Positions 32,554 to 41,221 of a DNA stretch of 59,971 bases are shown one piece after another; positions within the stretch are counted from its first letter, which is position 1; every line of letters starts with the position of its first letter. Below the pieces are notes generated by a model. That model was not told the DNA's origin, ran no database searches, and worked only from the letters and a program-made list of their open reading frames with translations. This DNA comes from Streptomyces xylophagus (lineage in GTDB: Bacteria > Actinomycetota > Actinomycetes > Streptomycetales > Streptomycetaceae). The stretch is from assembly GCF_000716435.1 (NCBI RefSeq), contig NZ_JNWO01000038.1, positions 1 to 59,971 on the forward strand, in the 5' to 3' direction. The position numbers and the translations under genes were made by a program.

Positions 32554-33338
32554 CGCCTGCCACCGCCACCGCCCCCGTTCTCGAGGCCAAGGGCCTGGTC
32601 AAGGTCTTCGGCCGGGTCGTCGGCCTGAACGACGTCGACCTCACCCTCTACCCCGGCGAGGTCCTCGCCGTCATCGGCGACAACGGCGCCGGCAAGTCCA
32701 CCCTGATCAAGTGCCTGTCTGGGGCGCTCGTCCCCGACCAGGGCAGCATCCTGGTCGACGGCTCCGAGGTGAACTTCAAGCGGCCGCAGGACGCCCGCGA
32801 GGCCGGCATCGAGACGGTCTACCAGACCCTCGCCGTGGCCCCGGCGCTGGACATCGCCAGCAACCTGTTCCTCGCCCGCGAGATCCGCCGCAAGGGTGTG
32901 CTCGGCTCGGTGTTCCGCATGCTCGACACCGGCGAGATGAAGCGCCAGGCCGCCGACCACATCAAGCGGCTGGGCATCAGCACCCTGCAGAACATCAACC
33001 AGGCCGTGGAGACGCTGTCCGGCGGCCAGCGCCAGTCGGTGGCCGTCGCCCGGGCGGGAGCCTTCGGCGGCCGGGTCGTCATCCTCGACGAACCCACCGC
33101 CGCGCTGGGCGTCCGCGAGACCGGCCAGGTGCTCAAGCTCGTCCGCGACCTGCGCGACCAGGGCCTCGGCGTCATCCTCATCAGCCACAACATGCCCAAC
33201 GTCTTCGACGTCGCCGACCGCATCCACATCCAGCGCCTCGGCGGCTGCGCCGGGGTCATCACCCCGCAGTCGCACTCGATGGAGGACGCGGTGGCCATCA
33301 TGACGGGGGCGAAGAAGCTCGTTCCGGAAGCGGGGTGA
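32550..33338 (+). CDS. Sugar ABC transporter ATP-binding protein
   Basis: A 262-residue single-domain ATPase. Walker A GDNGAGKST, Q loop VYQ, signature LSGGQ and Walker B VVILDEP, with the H switch ISHN. Single-domain size matches FrcA rather than two-domain RbsA/MglA, so two copies must act per transporter. ATG 32550 overlaps the permease stop. Its last 12 codons (MTGAKKLVPEAG) form the first unit of a 45-bp tandem repeat that continues beyond the stop. Confidence 0.92.
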   Translation: MTPATATAPVLEAKGLVKVFGRVVGLNDVDLTLYPGEVLAVIGDNGAGKSTLIKCLSGALVPDQGSILVDGSEVNFKRPQDAREAGIETVYQTLAVAPALDIASNLFLAREIRRKGVLGSVFRMLDTGEMKRQAADHIKRLGISTLQNINQAVETLSGGQRQSVAVARAGAFGGRVVILDEPTAALGVRETGQVLKLVRDLRDQGLGVILISHNMPNVFDVADRIHIQRLGGCAGVITPQSHSMEDAVAIMTGAKKLVPEAG

Positions 33339-33524
33339 CGGGCCATGGCGCGGGTGAAGGGGCTCGTTCCGGAAGTCGGGTGACGGGCCATGGCGGAGGT
33401 GAAGAGGCTTGTTCCGGGAGCGGGGTGAGGGGCGGTGGCGGGGGTGAAGAGGCTCGTTCCGGAAGCCGGGTGACGGGCCATGACGGGGGCGAAGAAGCTC
33501 GTACCGGAAGCCGGGTGACAGGCA
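33300..33524 (+). repeat. Five tandem 45-bp repeats across an ABC-ATPase/epimerase junction
   Basis: Units start at 33300, 33345, 33390, 33435 and 33480. Unit 1 is the 3' end of the ATPase gene plus 6 nt. In that frame each unit is a 12-residue mini-ORF with ATG or GTG start and TGA stop: MTGAKKLVPEAG, MARVKGLVPEVG, MAEVKRLVPGAG, VAGVKRLVPEAG, MTGAKKLVPEAG. Each TGA overlaps a GTG in another frame (GTGA), and that frame stays open through all units into the aldose epimerase with a repeated VTGHGGGEEARSGSR-like 15-residue unit. So the stop/start junction has been multiplied five times without breaking either reading frame. Confidence 0.93.
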
Positions 33525-34558
33525 GGGGCGGTGGCGCTACGGCCGACACGTTCCGGATCGCCGAGGGCCGCCTCGGCGACGAACCCACGGTGACCGTCTC
33601 CGCGCCGGACGGTTCCGCGCGCGCCGTCCTCGCCCTGCGCGGGGCGACGCTGCTGAGCTGGCAGGTCGAACGCGGAGCGGCCGGGCAGCTGACGGAACTG
33701 ACGGACGGCTACCGCGACGAGGCGGAACTGCGCTCGCAGGACGGCGTACGGGCGGGCCTGCTCGCGCCGTTCCCCAACCGCGTCGCAGACGGCCGCTACC
33801 ACCACGACGGCCGCGACCACGACCTGCTGCCCGGCCGCCTCGGGGACCGCACGATCTACCACGGCTTCGCGCGCGAAGCGCCGTTCCGGATCGTCGATGC
33901 CACCACGACGGCCGACTCCGCGCGGCTGCTGCTGCGCAGCACGAGCATCAGGCCAGGCCAGTACCCCGGTTACCCGTTCGCGCTGGACCTCGACGTGGAG
34001 TACACGATCGGCCACCGCGAGCTGGGCATCGAGATCAGGGCGACGAACGTGGGGGAGACCACCGCTCCCTACGCGTCGGGCTGGCACCCGTACTTCACCC
34101 TCTCCCGCCCCCGTCCCATCGACGACCTCGTCCTGCAGATCCCGGCCCACACCCTGATCCGCACCGACGCCTCCCTCATTCCCCTGCTCGGAAAGGAGGC
34201 CCTGCTGTCCCTGGACCACCGCCCCGACATGGACTTCCGTACGCCCAGGAGGCTCGGCGATGCCGTCATCGACGCGTGCTTCGCAGACCTGGCCCCGGGA
34301 CCCGGCGGTCGGACCGAGACGGTACTGAGCGACCCCGCGACCGGAGACGAGCTGCGGGTGTGGCAGCACGGCGGGTACCTGCACGTGTTCACCGGCGACA
34401 CCCTGGCCCGCGACCGGCGGGCGTCCATCGCCCTGGAGCCCGTCGAGGTACCCACGGACGCCTTCAACCGCCCGGAACTCGCCACCGCCTTGTCACTGGA
34501 GCCGGGCCGGCGGCGGGAGTTCCGTTTCGGGGTCGCGTACGTGCCCTCACTTCACTGA
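33515..34558 (+). CDS. Aldose 1-epimerase family protein
   Basis: A 347-residue epimerase (galactose mutarotase fold). Key motifs are TIYHGFAREAPFRI with the catalytic His region, SGWHPYFTL, and a C-terminal Glu in IALEPVEVPTDAFNRP. It would interconvert sugar anomers for the transporter's substrate. The last GTG in the 45-bp array (33515, GTGA over a TGA) was chosen as start. In-frame GTGs at 33335, 33380 and 33470 would add one to four 15-residue repeats; the third unit has GTGAGG at 33425. Translation is coupled to the ATPase or the mini-ORFs. Confidence 0.85.
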   Translation: MTGRGGGATADTFRIAEGRLGDEPTVTVSAPDGSARAVLALRGATLLSWQVERGAAGQLTELTDGYRDEAELRSQDGVRAGLLAPFPNRVADGRYHHDGRDHDLLPGRLGDRTIYHGFAREAPFRIVDATTTADSARLLLRSTSIRPGQYPGYPFALDLDVEYTIGHRELGIEIRATNVGETTAPYASGWHPYFTLSRPRPIDDLVLQIPAHTLIRTDASLIPLLGKEALLSLDHRPDMDFRTPRRLGDAVIDACFADLAPGPGGRTETVLSDPATGDELRVWQHGGYLHVFTGDTLARDRRASIALEPVEVPTDAFNRPELATALSLEPGRRREFRFGVAYVPSLH

Positions 34559-34592
34559 GCCGGGGCTTACGGGTGGGCGGTGGCGCGGGGCG

Positions 34593-35639
34593 TCAGCCGA
34601 CCGCTGTCACCTCCTGCTCCCGCTCCGGCCCCGTGATGATCCCCTCGGCGTCGTCGAAGTGCTCGGCCGACGGGGCGGCGTAGGTGGCGTACTCCACAGG
34701 GCGTCGCTCGGTGCGGTTGAGGAGGAGCCGGGTGACGTCGGGGCGGGCGTAGTGCCCGACCGGGTCGGCGGCGGCCTTGGCGAAGGGGATCGCGGTCAGG
34801 TCGATGTCGGCGTACAGGATGCCCTCGGCGTCCTCGGGCAGCGGGTCGGCCAGCGGGCTGCCGTCGGGGCCGTAGATCCGGGCGAAGCCGCCGCCGCGCT
34901 GGAGCAGTTGCTGCTTGACGGGGGTGTCGCAGAACAGCTCGATGGCGGCCTCGCCGACCACGGCGCACGGGGCGAGGACGAAGACCTGCCCTTCCGCGGC
35001 GTAGATCTGGGAGGCGGCGGTGTTGACCTCCGGGCCGAGCGCGTAGGCCGCCCCCTTGTACACGGAGAAGCTGGGCCAGGCGGCCACGTGGACCTGCTCG
35101 TGCTGGCTGAACATGGCGTATTTGGTGAGCGGTTGGAGGTGTTCCCAGCAGCACAGCGCACCGACGCGGCCGAGTTCGGTGTCGTGGACCACCAGGTCGG
35201 AGCCGTCGCCCTCCCCGAACATGGTGCGTTCCACGTGGGTCGGCTTGAGCTTGCGACGGGCGCCGACGAGCTTGCCGTCGGCGGAGATGAGCGCCTGCCC
35301 CATGTACAGGCTGCCGCCGCCGCGTTCGCTGAATCCGAGGGCCACCGCGATGGAGTTCGTGCGTGCGGCGTCGAGGAGGCGCTGGAAGCGCGGGCCGTCC
35401 AGGGTGAGGGAGTTCTCGTGGTAGCGACCGACGAACTGCATGCCTGCGGCCGGGGAGTCCAGCCACAGCCACCAGGGGTAGCCGGGGACGAACGTCTCGG
35501 GGAAGGCGATGAGTTGGGCCCCCGCGCGGGCGGCCTCCTCGATCAGGCCGATGCTCTTGTCGATGGTGGCGTCGGCGTCGAGCCATACCGGCTCGGCCTG
35601 GACGGCGGCCGCCTTGAAGGCGCCTGTGTACTCGACCAT
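34593..35639 (-). CDS. Aliphatic/arylacetonitrile nitrilase
   Basis: A 348-residue carbon-nitrogen hydrolase converting a nitrile to carboxylic acid and ammonia. The catalytic triad is intact at canonical positions: Glu48 in AFPETF, Lys132 in [11 protein letters not shown] and Cys164 in ALCCWEHLQ. The [10 protein letters not shown] stretch and HVAAWPSF are true-nitrilase features rather than amidase. ATG 35639 follows GAGGAG; TTG 35645 is a weaker in-frame start. Encoded 19 bp downstream of aldoxime dehydratase, so both enzymes turn aldoximes into acids by way of nitriles. Confidence 0.92.
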   Translation of the reverse strand: MVEYTGAFKAAAVQAEPVWLDADATIDKSIGLIEEAARAGAQLIAFPETFVPGYPWWLWLDSPAAGMQFVGRYHENSLTLDGPRFQRLLDAARTNSIAVALGFSERGGGSLYMGQALISADGKLVGARRKLKPTHVERTMFGEGDGSDLVVHDTELGRVGALCCWEHLQPLTKYAMFSQHEQVHVAAWPSFSVYKGAAYALGPEVNTAASQIYAAEGQVFVLAPCAVVGEAAIELFCDTPVKQQLLQRGGGFARIYGPDGSPLADPLPEDAEGILYADIDLTAIPFAKAAADPVGHYARPDVTRLLLNRTERRPVEYATYAAPSAEHFDDAEGIITGPEREQEVTAVG

Positions 35640-35658
35640 GGTCAACTCTCCTCTGTCG

Positions 35659-36693
35659 TCAGGTGGTTGGGGTGATGGATCGCGCGGCGAGCGGCAGGAA
35701 GCCGGTGCGCGGATCGCAGTTGACGTACTCGGCGGTCACCGAACCGCTCGGCAGTACGGAGACCTCGTGCCAGAAGGCGACGTCCAGCGGGCCGTCCCCG
35801 CCACCGACCATCCGGAAGAAGCTGGCGTAGATGTCCAGGTGCGTGCGGTGCGACCGGCACCAGGTCATCAGGTGTTCGAGCGAGGCGAACCAGGCGATGG
35901 TGCAGGCGCGGTCGAGCGGCGCGCCGTCGGCCGCCTCCTCGGTGAGGTTGCGGGCGGCGATACAGCCGGACCCGGCGTTCTCCGCCAGGAAGTCGACACC
36001 CCGGTCCTTGACCGGCTTGACGTCGGCCAGGTACGTCTCGCGGTAGAGCGTGCTGGCGGACCAGTCCTGCGCGGTGCGGATCAGCGCCACGTTTCCCGGT
36101 ACGTCGACGCTGACGCGGCGGCCACGAGTCTCCCGGGTCCCGGGATCGTGCGGCTCGAAGGACGGCAGCTCGGGCTCCAGCGCCTCGGTGGCCGACGCCG
36201 CGATGCGGTCACGCGCGGCGCCCCAGTAGTCGTGCACCTGGGTCTCGGGGAGTTCGAGGGCGCCGGACTGCGAAAGACCGCTGGTCGCGTAGTCCTCGCG
36301 GCGGTGGGTGTGCAGCGTCTCGTTCCGCTCGACGTGGATGACCGACTCCTCGCGCCAGTGCCCGACCGGCCCCTGCGCGGGCAGGCCGTCCCAGGCGGCG
36401 CGGACGGTTTCCGACTCCCGCCAGCGCCGGTGGCGGCTCGGGTCGTACCAGTACGCCAGCAACGCCACGTTGTGCGCTCCGGCGGTGTCGTAGAACGAAC
36501 CGCGGTCGACCAGGTCCGGCCCGTCCGGCCCGGTGAACAGCGCGGCGAGGCCCGCCGCGCCCCGCTCGGCCTCCTCCCGGGACGGCGCCTGGCAGCCGTA
36601 CTGCGCGAAGACGAAGGCGTCCGTGCCCTGCGGGAACCGGGCGCTGTAGGCGGTGAAACGAGGGGTGTGCCCCGGCGGGGCCGTTCTCGGCAT
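35659..36693 (-). CDS. Aldoxime dehydratase (phenylacetaldoxime dehydratase family)
   Basis: A 344-residue heme-containing dehydratase converting aldoximes to nitriles. Sequence landmarks such as [13 protein letters not shown], the HRRWRES stretch, [33 protein letters not shown] and [11 protein letters not shown] match the Oxd family; His residues in the [11 protein letters not shown] region are candidate heme/catalytic residues. ATG 36693 follows GAAGGAG at 6 nt. Operon with nitrilase, divergent from an AraC regulator. Confidence 0.88.
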   Translation of the reverse strand: MPRTAPPGHTPRFTAYSARFPQGTDAFVFAQYGCQAPSREEAERGAAGLAALFTGPDGPDLVDRGSFYDTAGAHNVALLAYWYDPSRHRRWRESETVRAAWDGLPAQGPVGHWREESVIHVERNETLHTHRREDYATSGLSQSGALELPETQVHDYWGAARDRIAASATEALEPELPSFEPHDPGTRETRGRRVSVDVPGNVALIRTAQDWSASTLYRETYLADVKPVKDRGVDFLAENAGSGCIAARNLTEEAADGAPLDRACTIAWFASLEHLMTWCRSHRTHLDIYASFFRMVGGGDGPLDVAFWHEVSVLPSGSVTAEYVNCDPRTGFLPLAARSITPTT

Positions 36694-36921
36694 GGCGCGC
36701 TCCTTCGACGAGTTCGACGAACTGTCCGTGACTCGAAGCGTGGGCCGCGCGGCGGTCGAGGCTTGACCCGCAGCGCATCGGAACTTGCCCGAGAGTGCAC
36801 TTGTGGGTTCGCGGGTCGGTGGGTCACAAAACCGATACGCGCACGTGACCTCGGAGAAGCGGTGGGCGAGGCTATATAGGACGAGCAAGTCGGTAGTCGG
36901 TCATCCGGTGGAGGAGGCGCC

Positions 36922-37887
36922 GTGAGCCTTGTCCTTTCCACGGACTCCGTGCCCGCGGGCGAGCGGCGGGCCTACTGGCACGATGCCGTCTGGCGCACGT
37001 TCGTGCCCCTGGACGTCTCCACCCCGAAGGACCCCGCGGACGCCCCCTTCTCCGGAACGGTCAGGACCGACCGCCTCGGCCACCTCCAGATCTCCACCGT
37101 GGACGCCGACCCGGAGCGGGTCTTCCGTACCCCGCGGCTGATCGCCCAGGACAGCGCCGAGTACATGCTCATCGGCCTGCAGGGATACGGCCCCGCCGTC
37201 ATCACCCAGGACGGCCGGGACGCCTACCTGCGCCCGGGCGACTTCGCTCTCTACGACACGACCCGGCCGTACACGCTCAGCTTCCCCGACCGCTTCCAGA
37301 TGAAGGTCTTCCAACTACCGCGACAGGCGCTCGGTCTCCGGGAGTCCGACCTGCGCCGTATCACCGGCATCACCCTCCACGGCGACGAGGGACCGGCCGC
37401 CCTGGTGGCCCCCTTCCTGGCCGGTCTCGCCGCCGGAGCCCATTCCTGCCGCCCCCAGATCGGCGAAATGCTCGCGCGCAACGCCGTGGACCTGCTCACC
37501 ACCCTCATCGCCGAGCACCTCGGCCGGGACACCGCCGGCACGGACGCCGCCCACCGCGCGCTGCTGGTGCGGATCCGGTCCTACATCGACCACCACCTCG
37601 CCGATCCCGACCTCTCGCCGGAATCGATCGCCGCCGCCCACCGCATCTCCGTCCGCTACCTGCACCGCCTCTTCCAGGACGAGGGCCCCACCGTCAGCCG
37701 CTGGATCCAGCACCGCCGCCTGGAGGAATGCCGGCGCGAACTGAGCCGCCCCGGCCGCATGAGCCCGACCGTGACCGCCGTAGCCCACCGCTGGGGCTTC
37801 GCCAACCCCGCACACTTCAGCCGGGTGTTCCGGGCGGCGTACGGGATGTCTCCGCGGGAATGGCAGGGGAGGAGCGGCGGGGGCTGA
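36922..37887 (+). CDS. AraC family regulator (AraC-binding-like N domain)
   Basis: A 321-residue regulator. N-terminal AraC_binding_2 type (ERRAYWHDAVWRTFVPLDV, YMLIGLQGYGPAVITQDG, LRPGDFALYDTTRPYTLSFP) and C-terminal HTH (ISVRYLHRLFQDEGPTVSRW, RWGFANPAHFSRVFRAAYG). This type regulates nitrilase and amidase genes in actinobacteria. It is divergent from the aldoxime dehydratase-nitrilase operon and is the probable activator. GTG 36922 follows GGAGGAGG. Confidence 0.9.
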   Translation: MSLVLSTDSVPAGERRAYWHDAVWRTFVPLDVSTPKDPADAPFSGTVRTDRLGHLQISTVDADPERVFRTPRLIAQDSAEYMLIGLQGYGPAVITQDGRDAYLRPGDFALYDTTRPYTLSFPDRFQMKVFQLPRQALGLRESDLRRITGITLHGDEGPAALVAPFLAGLAAGAHSCRPQIGEMLARNAVDLLTTLIAEHLGRDTAGTDAAHRALLVRIRSYIDHHLADPDLSPESIAAAHRISVRYLHRLFQDEGPTVSRWIQHRRLEECRRELSRPGRMSPTVTAVAHRWGFANPAHFSRVFRAAYGMSPREWQGRSGGG

Positions 37888-37971
37888 TACGCGGGCCGGC
37901 GCCCGCATTCCTCGACGATCGGTCCCGTAGGTCCGAAGCGACTCGCCCCGGCCGTCGGAGCCGATGGCGAT

Positions 37972-38133
37972 GTGGAGCTCGACCGGTTCGAGAACACGGA
38001 CTGCGCGGCGGACTTGGCGAGGACTTCGACGGTCGCCCTCCTCACCGCTCTCGACCGGAATGGCCAAGTGCTGGAAAGCAGCACCATCCCGACCCACCAA
38101 GTCGGCCCGAGCGACTTGGTGGACCTCGCGCCT
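37972..38133 (+). pseudogene. Fragment of a WbqC-family gene
   Basis: The reading ELDRFENTDCAADLARTST and LLTALDRNGQVLESSTIPTHQ matches the middle of the WbqC protein encoded at 43511-44371 (LDRFENTDRVADLARTST, LLTALGWSGEVLESSAITT). Roughly three quarters of the bases also agree. Both ends are missing: no start and none of the AIHQPN opening. It is in the same orientation as the intact gene about 5.9 kb to the right, so the pair brackets the accessory island as direct repeats. Confidence 0.8.
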
Positions 38134-38154
38134 CGGCACTGGACGAGCCGCGGG

Positions 38155-38967
38155 TCAGCGGTGGCAGGTGGCGCGTTCCTTGAAAAGGGTGAAGCCGCGC
38201 TGCAGCATCGCGACCGTGCGGTCCGTGGCCCAGAACAGCACCTTGGGGGAGCTGGTGATCTGCGCGAGGTTCACACGGCCCTGGGTGTCCACGATGTTGC
38301 GTTCCAGGATGCTGAGGGTGCCGTAGACGTCCCCGTGGGCCAGGGAGCTGCAGCTGCTCCATACGACCTCGGCCTGGCCCGAGCCCATGGGTGTCAAGGC
38401 GCCCGCCTCGCGCACGATCTCGGAGTAGGTCGCCGGCCTGAGGGCCTTCTTGGCGTCGGCCGGGGCTGTGCCCGCGTTGACCACGAGGTCCGTCAGCTGC
38501 TGCATCCGTACGTTCAGCGGACGTCGGGGCTGCTGCTGGAGGAGGGTAGCCATGGCGTCGGCGTGCTTGTGCTCTCCGGCCTGCATGCAGAGCCGCCTTT
38601 GCACGCGTACGAGTCGCTGGGCGGGGCCGAGCATCCACACCGCGCGGGCGCTGTTCTCAAAGGCTCCGCGCAGGAGCGAGTACTGCCCGTGGGTGTGAAG
38701 CGTGACGGACACCGAGTTGTCCTGCGGGTCGCCCGCGAACGTAGAGCGGAAGCAGTGGAGGTGGTCGACGGCCACGCTCAGGGCGTTCCAGACGTTGTGC
38801 GAGACCTGGTAAGGGTCGGTCTTGGCGTCGTCGCCGGCCAGGGCGCTGCCGGGCTGAACCTGCCACTGCTTGGAATCGGACTGGGTGAGGCTCTCGTACG
38901 GCTGGGCGCTATCCAGCAGCGTCAGGATCCGCCTAAGGAATTGATCTTCCTCGGTCGTGATTGTCAT
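38155..38967 (-). CDS. Hypothetical protein
   Basis: A 270-residue soluble, mostly alpha-helical protein I cannot assign. It has conserved-looking stretches AVDHLHCFRSTF, GQYSLLRGAFENSARAVWML and VVWSSCSSLAHGDVYGT. The last, together with the helical spacing, resembles small-molecule- or nucleic-acid-associated helical bundles but no catalytic motif is clear. It has no signal peptide. ATG 38967 has no strong ribosome site. A TGTGA/TCACA inverted repeat lies just upstream. Its C-terminus abuts the WbqC remnant. Confidence 0.65.
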   Translation of the reverse strand: MTITTEEDQFLRRILTLLDSAQPYESLTQSDSKQWQVQPGSALAGDDAKTDPYQVSHNVWNALSVAVDHLHCFRSTFAGDPQDNSVSVTLHTHGQYSLLRGAFENSARAVWMLGPAQRLVRVQRRLCMQAGEHKHADAMATLLQQQPRRPLNVRMQQLTDLVVNAGTAPADAKKALRPATYSEIVREAGALTPMGSGQAEVVWSSCSSLAHGDVYGTLSILERNIVDTQGRVNLAQITSSPKVLFWATDRTVAMLQRGFTLFKERATCHR

Positions 38968-39250
38968 GTCTTGAGCCTATGTGTGAAGGTCACAGCGGTA
39001 CGCGGCATTTACATGCATACCTGAACTGTCAATCCTCGAAGAGACGGAAGCCCGGCGCCGATCGCAAGTCGGTACTCATGCCTCGGAGTAGCGTCGGTCG
39101 GGAGAGACAGCAGAGAGTAAGAGGCGCAGCGCCTGCATCTTGATGCCCCTGGGTTTTCATCGTCAACGGGCCGTCGACCGCGTGCTATCGGGGTAAGAAC
39201 GGACTCCTGTTGGTGGGGCCGAGTACGGCAGATGCATGGCGGTCTACGAG
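38968..39250. other. 283-bp gap inside the accessory island
   Basis: Contains the TGTGA-N3-TCACA inverted repeat near its left end and an AT-richer stretch around 39005-39035 (CATTTACATGCATACC). No convincing gene or terminator. The probable promoter of the hypothetical gene on the minus strand lies here. Confidence 0.4.
38982..38994. promoter_or_regulatory. TGTGA-N3-TCACA inverted repeat
   Basis: TGTGA (38982-38986) and TCACA (38990-38994) flank AGG, 15 bp upstream of the hypothetical gene start at 38967. Candidate operator; the regulator is unknown. Confidence 0.35.
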
Positions 39251-39604
39251 TCAGTCGAGAAGCCGGATTTCGATGGCCAGAGTGCCGAGGGCTTCCTTGT
39301 TCGGTGGGTAGATGGCCCGGATGTTGGCGAGTTGTTCGTCGCGGGTGGCCGTGGGGTTGACGGTGGAGGGGCCTTCGCTGTCGAGCAGGGCCTCGAAGTC
39401 GGGGTACTCGGTCACGCGCCTGACCTCGACCTCGCAGGTCTCGTCCGTGCCCTTGATACGGAACTGGATGACGTCACCGGCCGCGAGGTCGGCGAGGTGT
39501 GGGTATTTGACCCGTACCTCGATGGTCTTGGTGCCGGCGGTGACGAGGTCGAAGTACTGGCGGTAGAGGTTGAGTTCGCGGACGCGTGGGGCGGTGTTGC
39601 TCAT
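39251..39604 (-). CDS. ASCH-domain protein
   Basis: A 117-residue ASCH (PUA-like) domain protein. The signature LNLYRQYFDLVTAGTKTIEVRV with AGTKTIE and the AAGDVIQFR segment match the family, which binds RNA or modified nucleosides; Escherichia coli YqfB of this group is an N4-acetylcytidine amidohydrolase that uses a Lys/Thr/Glu set, and Lys and Thr of TKTIE are present here. ATG 39604 overlaps the stop of the aaRS-like gene (ATGA), so the two proteins are made together. Confidence 0.85.
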   Translation of the reverse strand: MSNTAPRVRELNLYRQYFDLVTAGTKTIEVRVKYPHLADLAAGDVIQFRIKGTDETCEVEVRRVTEYPDFEALLDSEGPSTVNPTATRDEQLANIRAIYPPNKEALGTLAIEIRLLD

Positions 39605-40722
39605 GGGGCGGAAACGCTCCTGGGTGCTGGTGCGGTGATCAGGCGGCCGATCTCGGCTGCGGAGTACGAGCGGAAGAAGTGTCGGGGGTCGGACAGCAGG
39701 GTCTCCGCCACGGTCAGTAGTTGGTCGGCGTATTCGGCGACCGTGCCGGGCCATTGCCGAGTGTCGAGCATCCAGTCGGCGGTGCCCTCGGGCAAGGGGG
39801 CGTGACCTTCGCGAATGAGGGACTTGGAGAGTTTCGCGCCGGTGTCGGTGACGATCTGCGGGCAGAACAGGCGGGCCGGGAGCTGAGCGCGGGTGAGGCC
39901 GACGGCTTGGAGGGCTTCGTCGACGAGGAGGGAGCCGAAGATCCAGTCGCCGCCCTTGACCATGACGTGCAAGGTTCCACCTACCCCCGTGCTGGTGAGA
40001 GCGAGTTCCTTGACGAGGTTGCGGTAGAGGGTGGCCAGATCGAGGTAGGCGCTCGTGGTGGGCGTGATGGTGGCCTGGTAGGGGCCGTGGTGGAGGCAGA
40101 CGGCATCGACGCCGGCGGCTTCTCGGTCTGTGAGGCGGACTCGGGTGCGTTCGGCGTGTTTCTCGGACCAGCCGCAGCCGGGGTGCGGGCAGGGGATGCG
40201 CACGTGTGGGGTGCCGGTGGAGGGGGCGAGCCACCAGCGGGCGGCGTCGAGGCGAGGCAGCAGCCTCAGCCAGGTGCGGCGGAAATGCTCGCCGGCCTGC
40301 TGTTGGGTGTAGGTCTCGACGCGGTGGGGGATGCCCAGGCGCCGGGAGAGAGCCGTGAACAGGGGTTGGTACAGGGCGGCGACGAGGTCGGTCAGGGCCT
40401 GGTCGCCGAGGGCCTGAGCGTAGGCGCGTTGGTAGCGGTGCCCGCTGGCCGGGTCTGTGGACAGTTCGTACGGGGCGTTGTCGAGGGCGCTGAAGAGGAC
40501 CTCGGTGGGGATGCCGAAGCGGTCGCGCAGGCGGGCGGCCATGGCGAAGGAGAGCGCCTGGACGAGCGAGGTGCCGATGTGCGGGGCGCCGTTGATCTGG
40601 GTGCCGACGACCAGCACGATCCGTTCGGGCGGGGCGGCCAGGATGCGTGGTGTCAGGACGTCCTCGGCGTGGTGGAGGGCGTTGGCGAGGACGGTGTTCG
40701 GTGAGACGAGGTGGGGCGTCAT
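39601..40722 (-). CDS. Stand-alone class I aminoacyl-tRNA-synthetase-like protein
   Basis: A 373-residue protein with the class I Rossmann signature: LVVGTQINGAPHIGTS (HIGH-type, PHIG) and TDTGAKLSKSLIREG (KMSKS-type, KLSKS). A CPHPGCGW pair with a later CLHHG suggests a zinc knuckle in the catalytic insert, as in class I LysRS. At 373 residues it lacks room for the ~200-residue anticodon domain of complete synthetases. So it may charge a non-standard RNA or small-molecule acceptor, or form an aminoacyl adenylate only. ATG 40722 follows AAGGGGACA. It sits between a small gene 67 bp upstream and the coupled ASCH gene. Confidence 0.75.
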   Translation of the reverse strand: MTPHLVSPNTVLANALHHAEDVLTPRILAAPPERIVLVVGTQINGAPHIGTSLVQALSFAMAARLRDRFGIPTEVLFSALDNAPYELSTDPASGHRYQRAYAQALGDQALTDLVAALYQPLFTALSRRLGIPHRVETYTQQQAGEHFRRTWLRLLPRLDAARWWLAPSTGTPHVRIPCPHPGCGWSEKHAERTRVRLTDREAAGVDAVCLHHGPYQATITPTTSAYLDLATLYRNLVKELALTSTGVGGTLHVMVKGGDWIFGSLLVDEALQAVGLTRAQLPARLFCPQIVTDTGAKLSKSLIREGHAPLPEGTADWMLDTRQWPGTVAEYADQLLTVAETLLSDPRHFFRSYSAAEIGRLITAPAPRSVSAP

Positions 40723-40789
40723 CGATGTCCCCTTGCGATCAGGTCGGACGGAAATAGGTGTTGCCGGGTCCAGCGGGACGTGCCCGGCC

Positions 40790-41221
40790 CTAGAGACCGG
40801 CGTCAGAGCGCGCTTCTTCCTGGGCACCGGTGACGTACGGGTGCTGGAGCGCGGTGCGGAGGGTGTCTGTGTCGGTGAGGGTGTCGTCGTCCGGTAGCTC
40901 GCACCAGCCGCCGAACCAGTCGTCGAGCCGCTCCACGCCGGGTGCGACGAGCCAGGAGTTGGTGGAGAGGTGCCGTACCGGCAGGTCGTTCCAGCGGTCG
41001 GCGGTGCCGGTCGCGATGGCGTAGTAGAGGCGCTCGTTGGGCCCGTCGTAGAGAACCGGGCCGATCGACGCACCGATGCCGCGAAGGTGGGCCAGGGCCA
41101 GGAGGCCGGTCTCGGCTGAGGTTCGCACGAGGTCCCAGCCGTCGCCGACCTTCAGCAGACGCAGTCCTGGCACGTCGCTGACCATAGGCGCGCTTCGCAG
41201 CGCGTCGCGTACGGACGTCAT
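40790..41221 (-). CDS. Small hypothetical protein of accessory island
   Basis: A 143-residue soluble acidic protein without recognised family. The predicted strands around LRLLKVGDGWDLVRTS and WLVAPGVERLDDWFGGW (with several Trp) suggest a small alpha/beta domain. A similar Trp-rich stretch occurs in some primase-polymerase-associated proteins of Streptomyces, but the match is too weak to call. ATG 41221 overlaps the upstream gene stop by 4 nt (ATGA). Expressed in an operon with the aaRS-like gene. Confidence 0.6.
   Translation of the reverse strand: MTSVRDALRSAPMVSDVPGLRLLKVGDGWDLVRTSAETGLLALAHLRGIGASIGPVLYDGPNERLYYAIATGTADRWNDLPVRHLSTNSWLVAPGVERLDDWFGGWCELPDDDTLTDTDTLRTALQHPYVTGAQEEARSDAGL

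Noticed and set aside
33300..33524. CRISPR array
   Set aside because: Contiguous 45-bp repeats have no unique spacers and include coding sequence; no cas genes.
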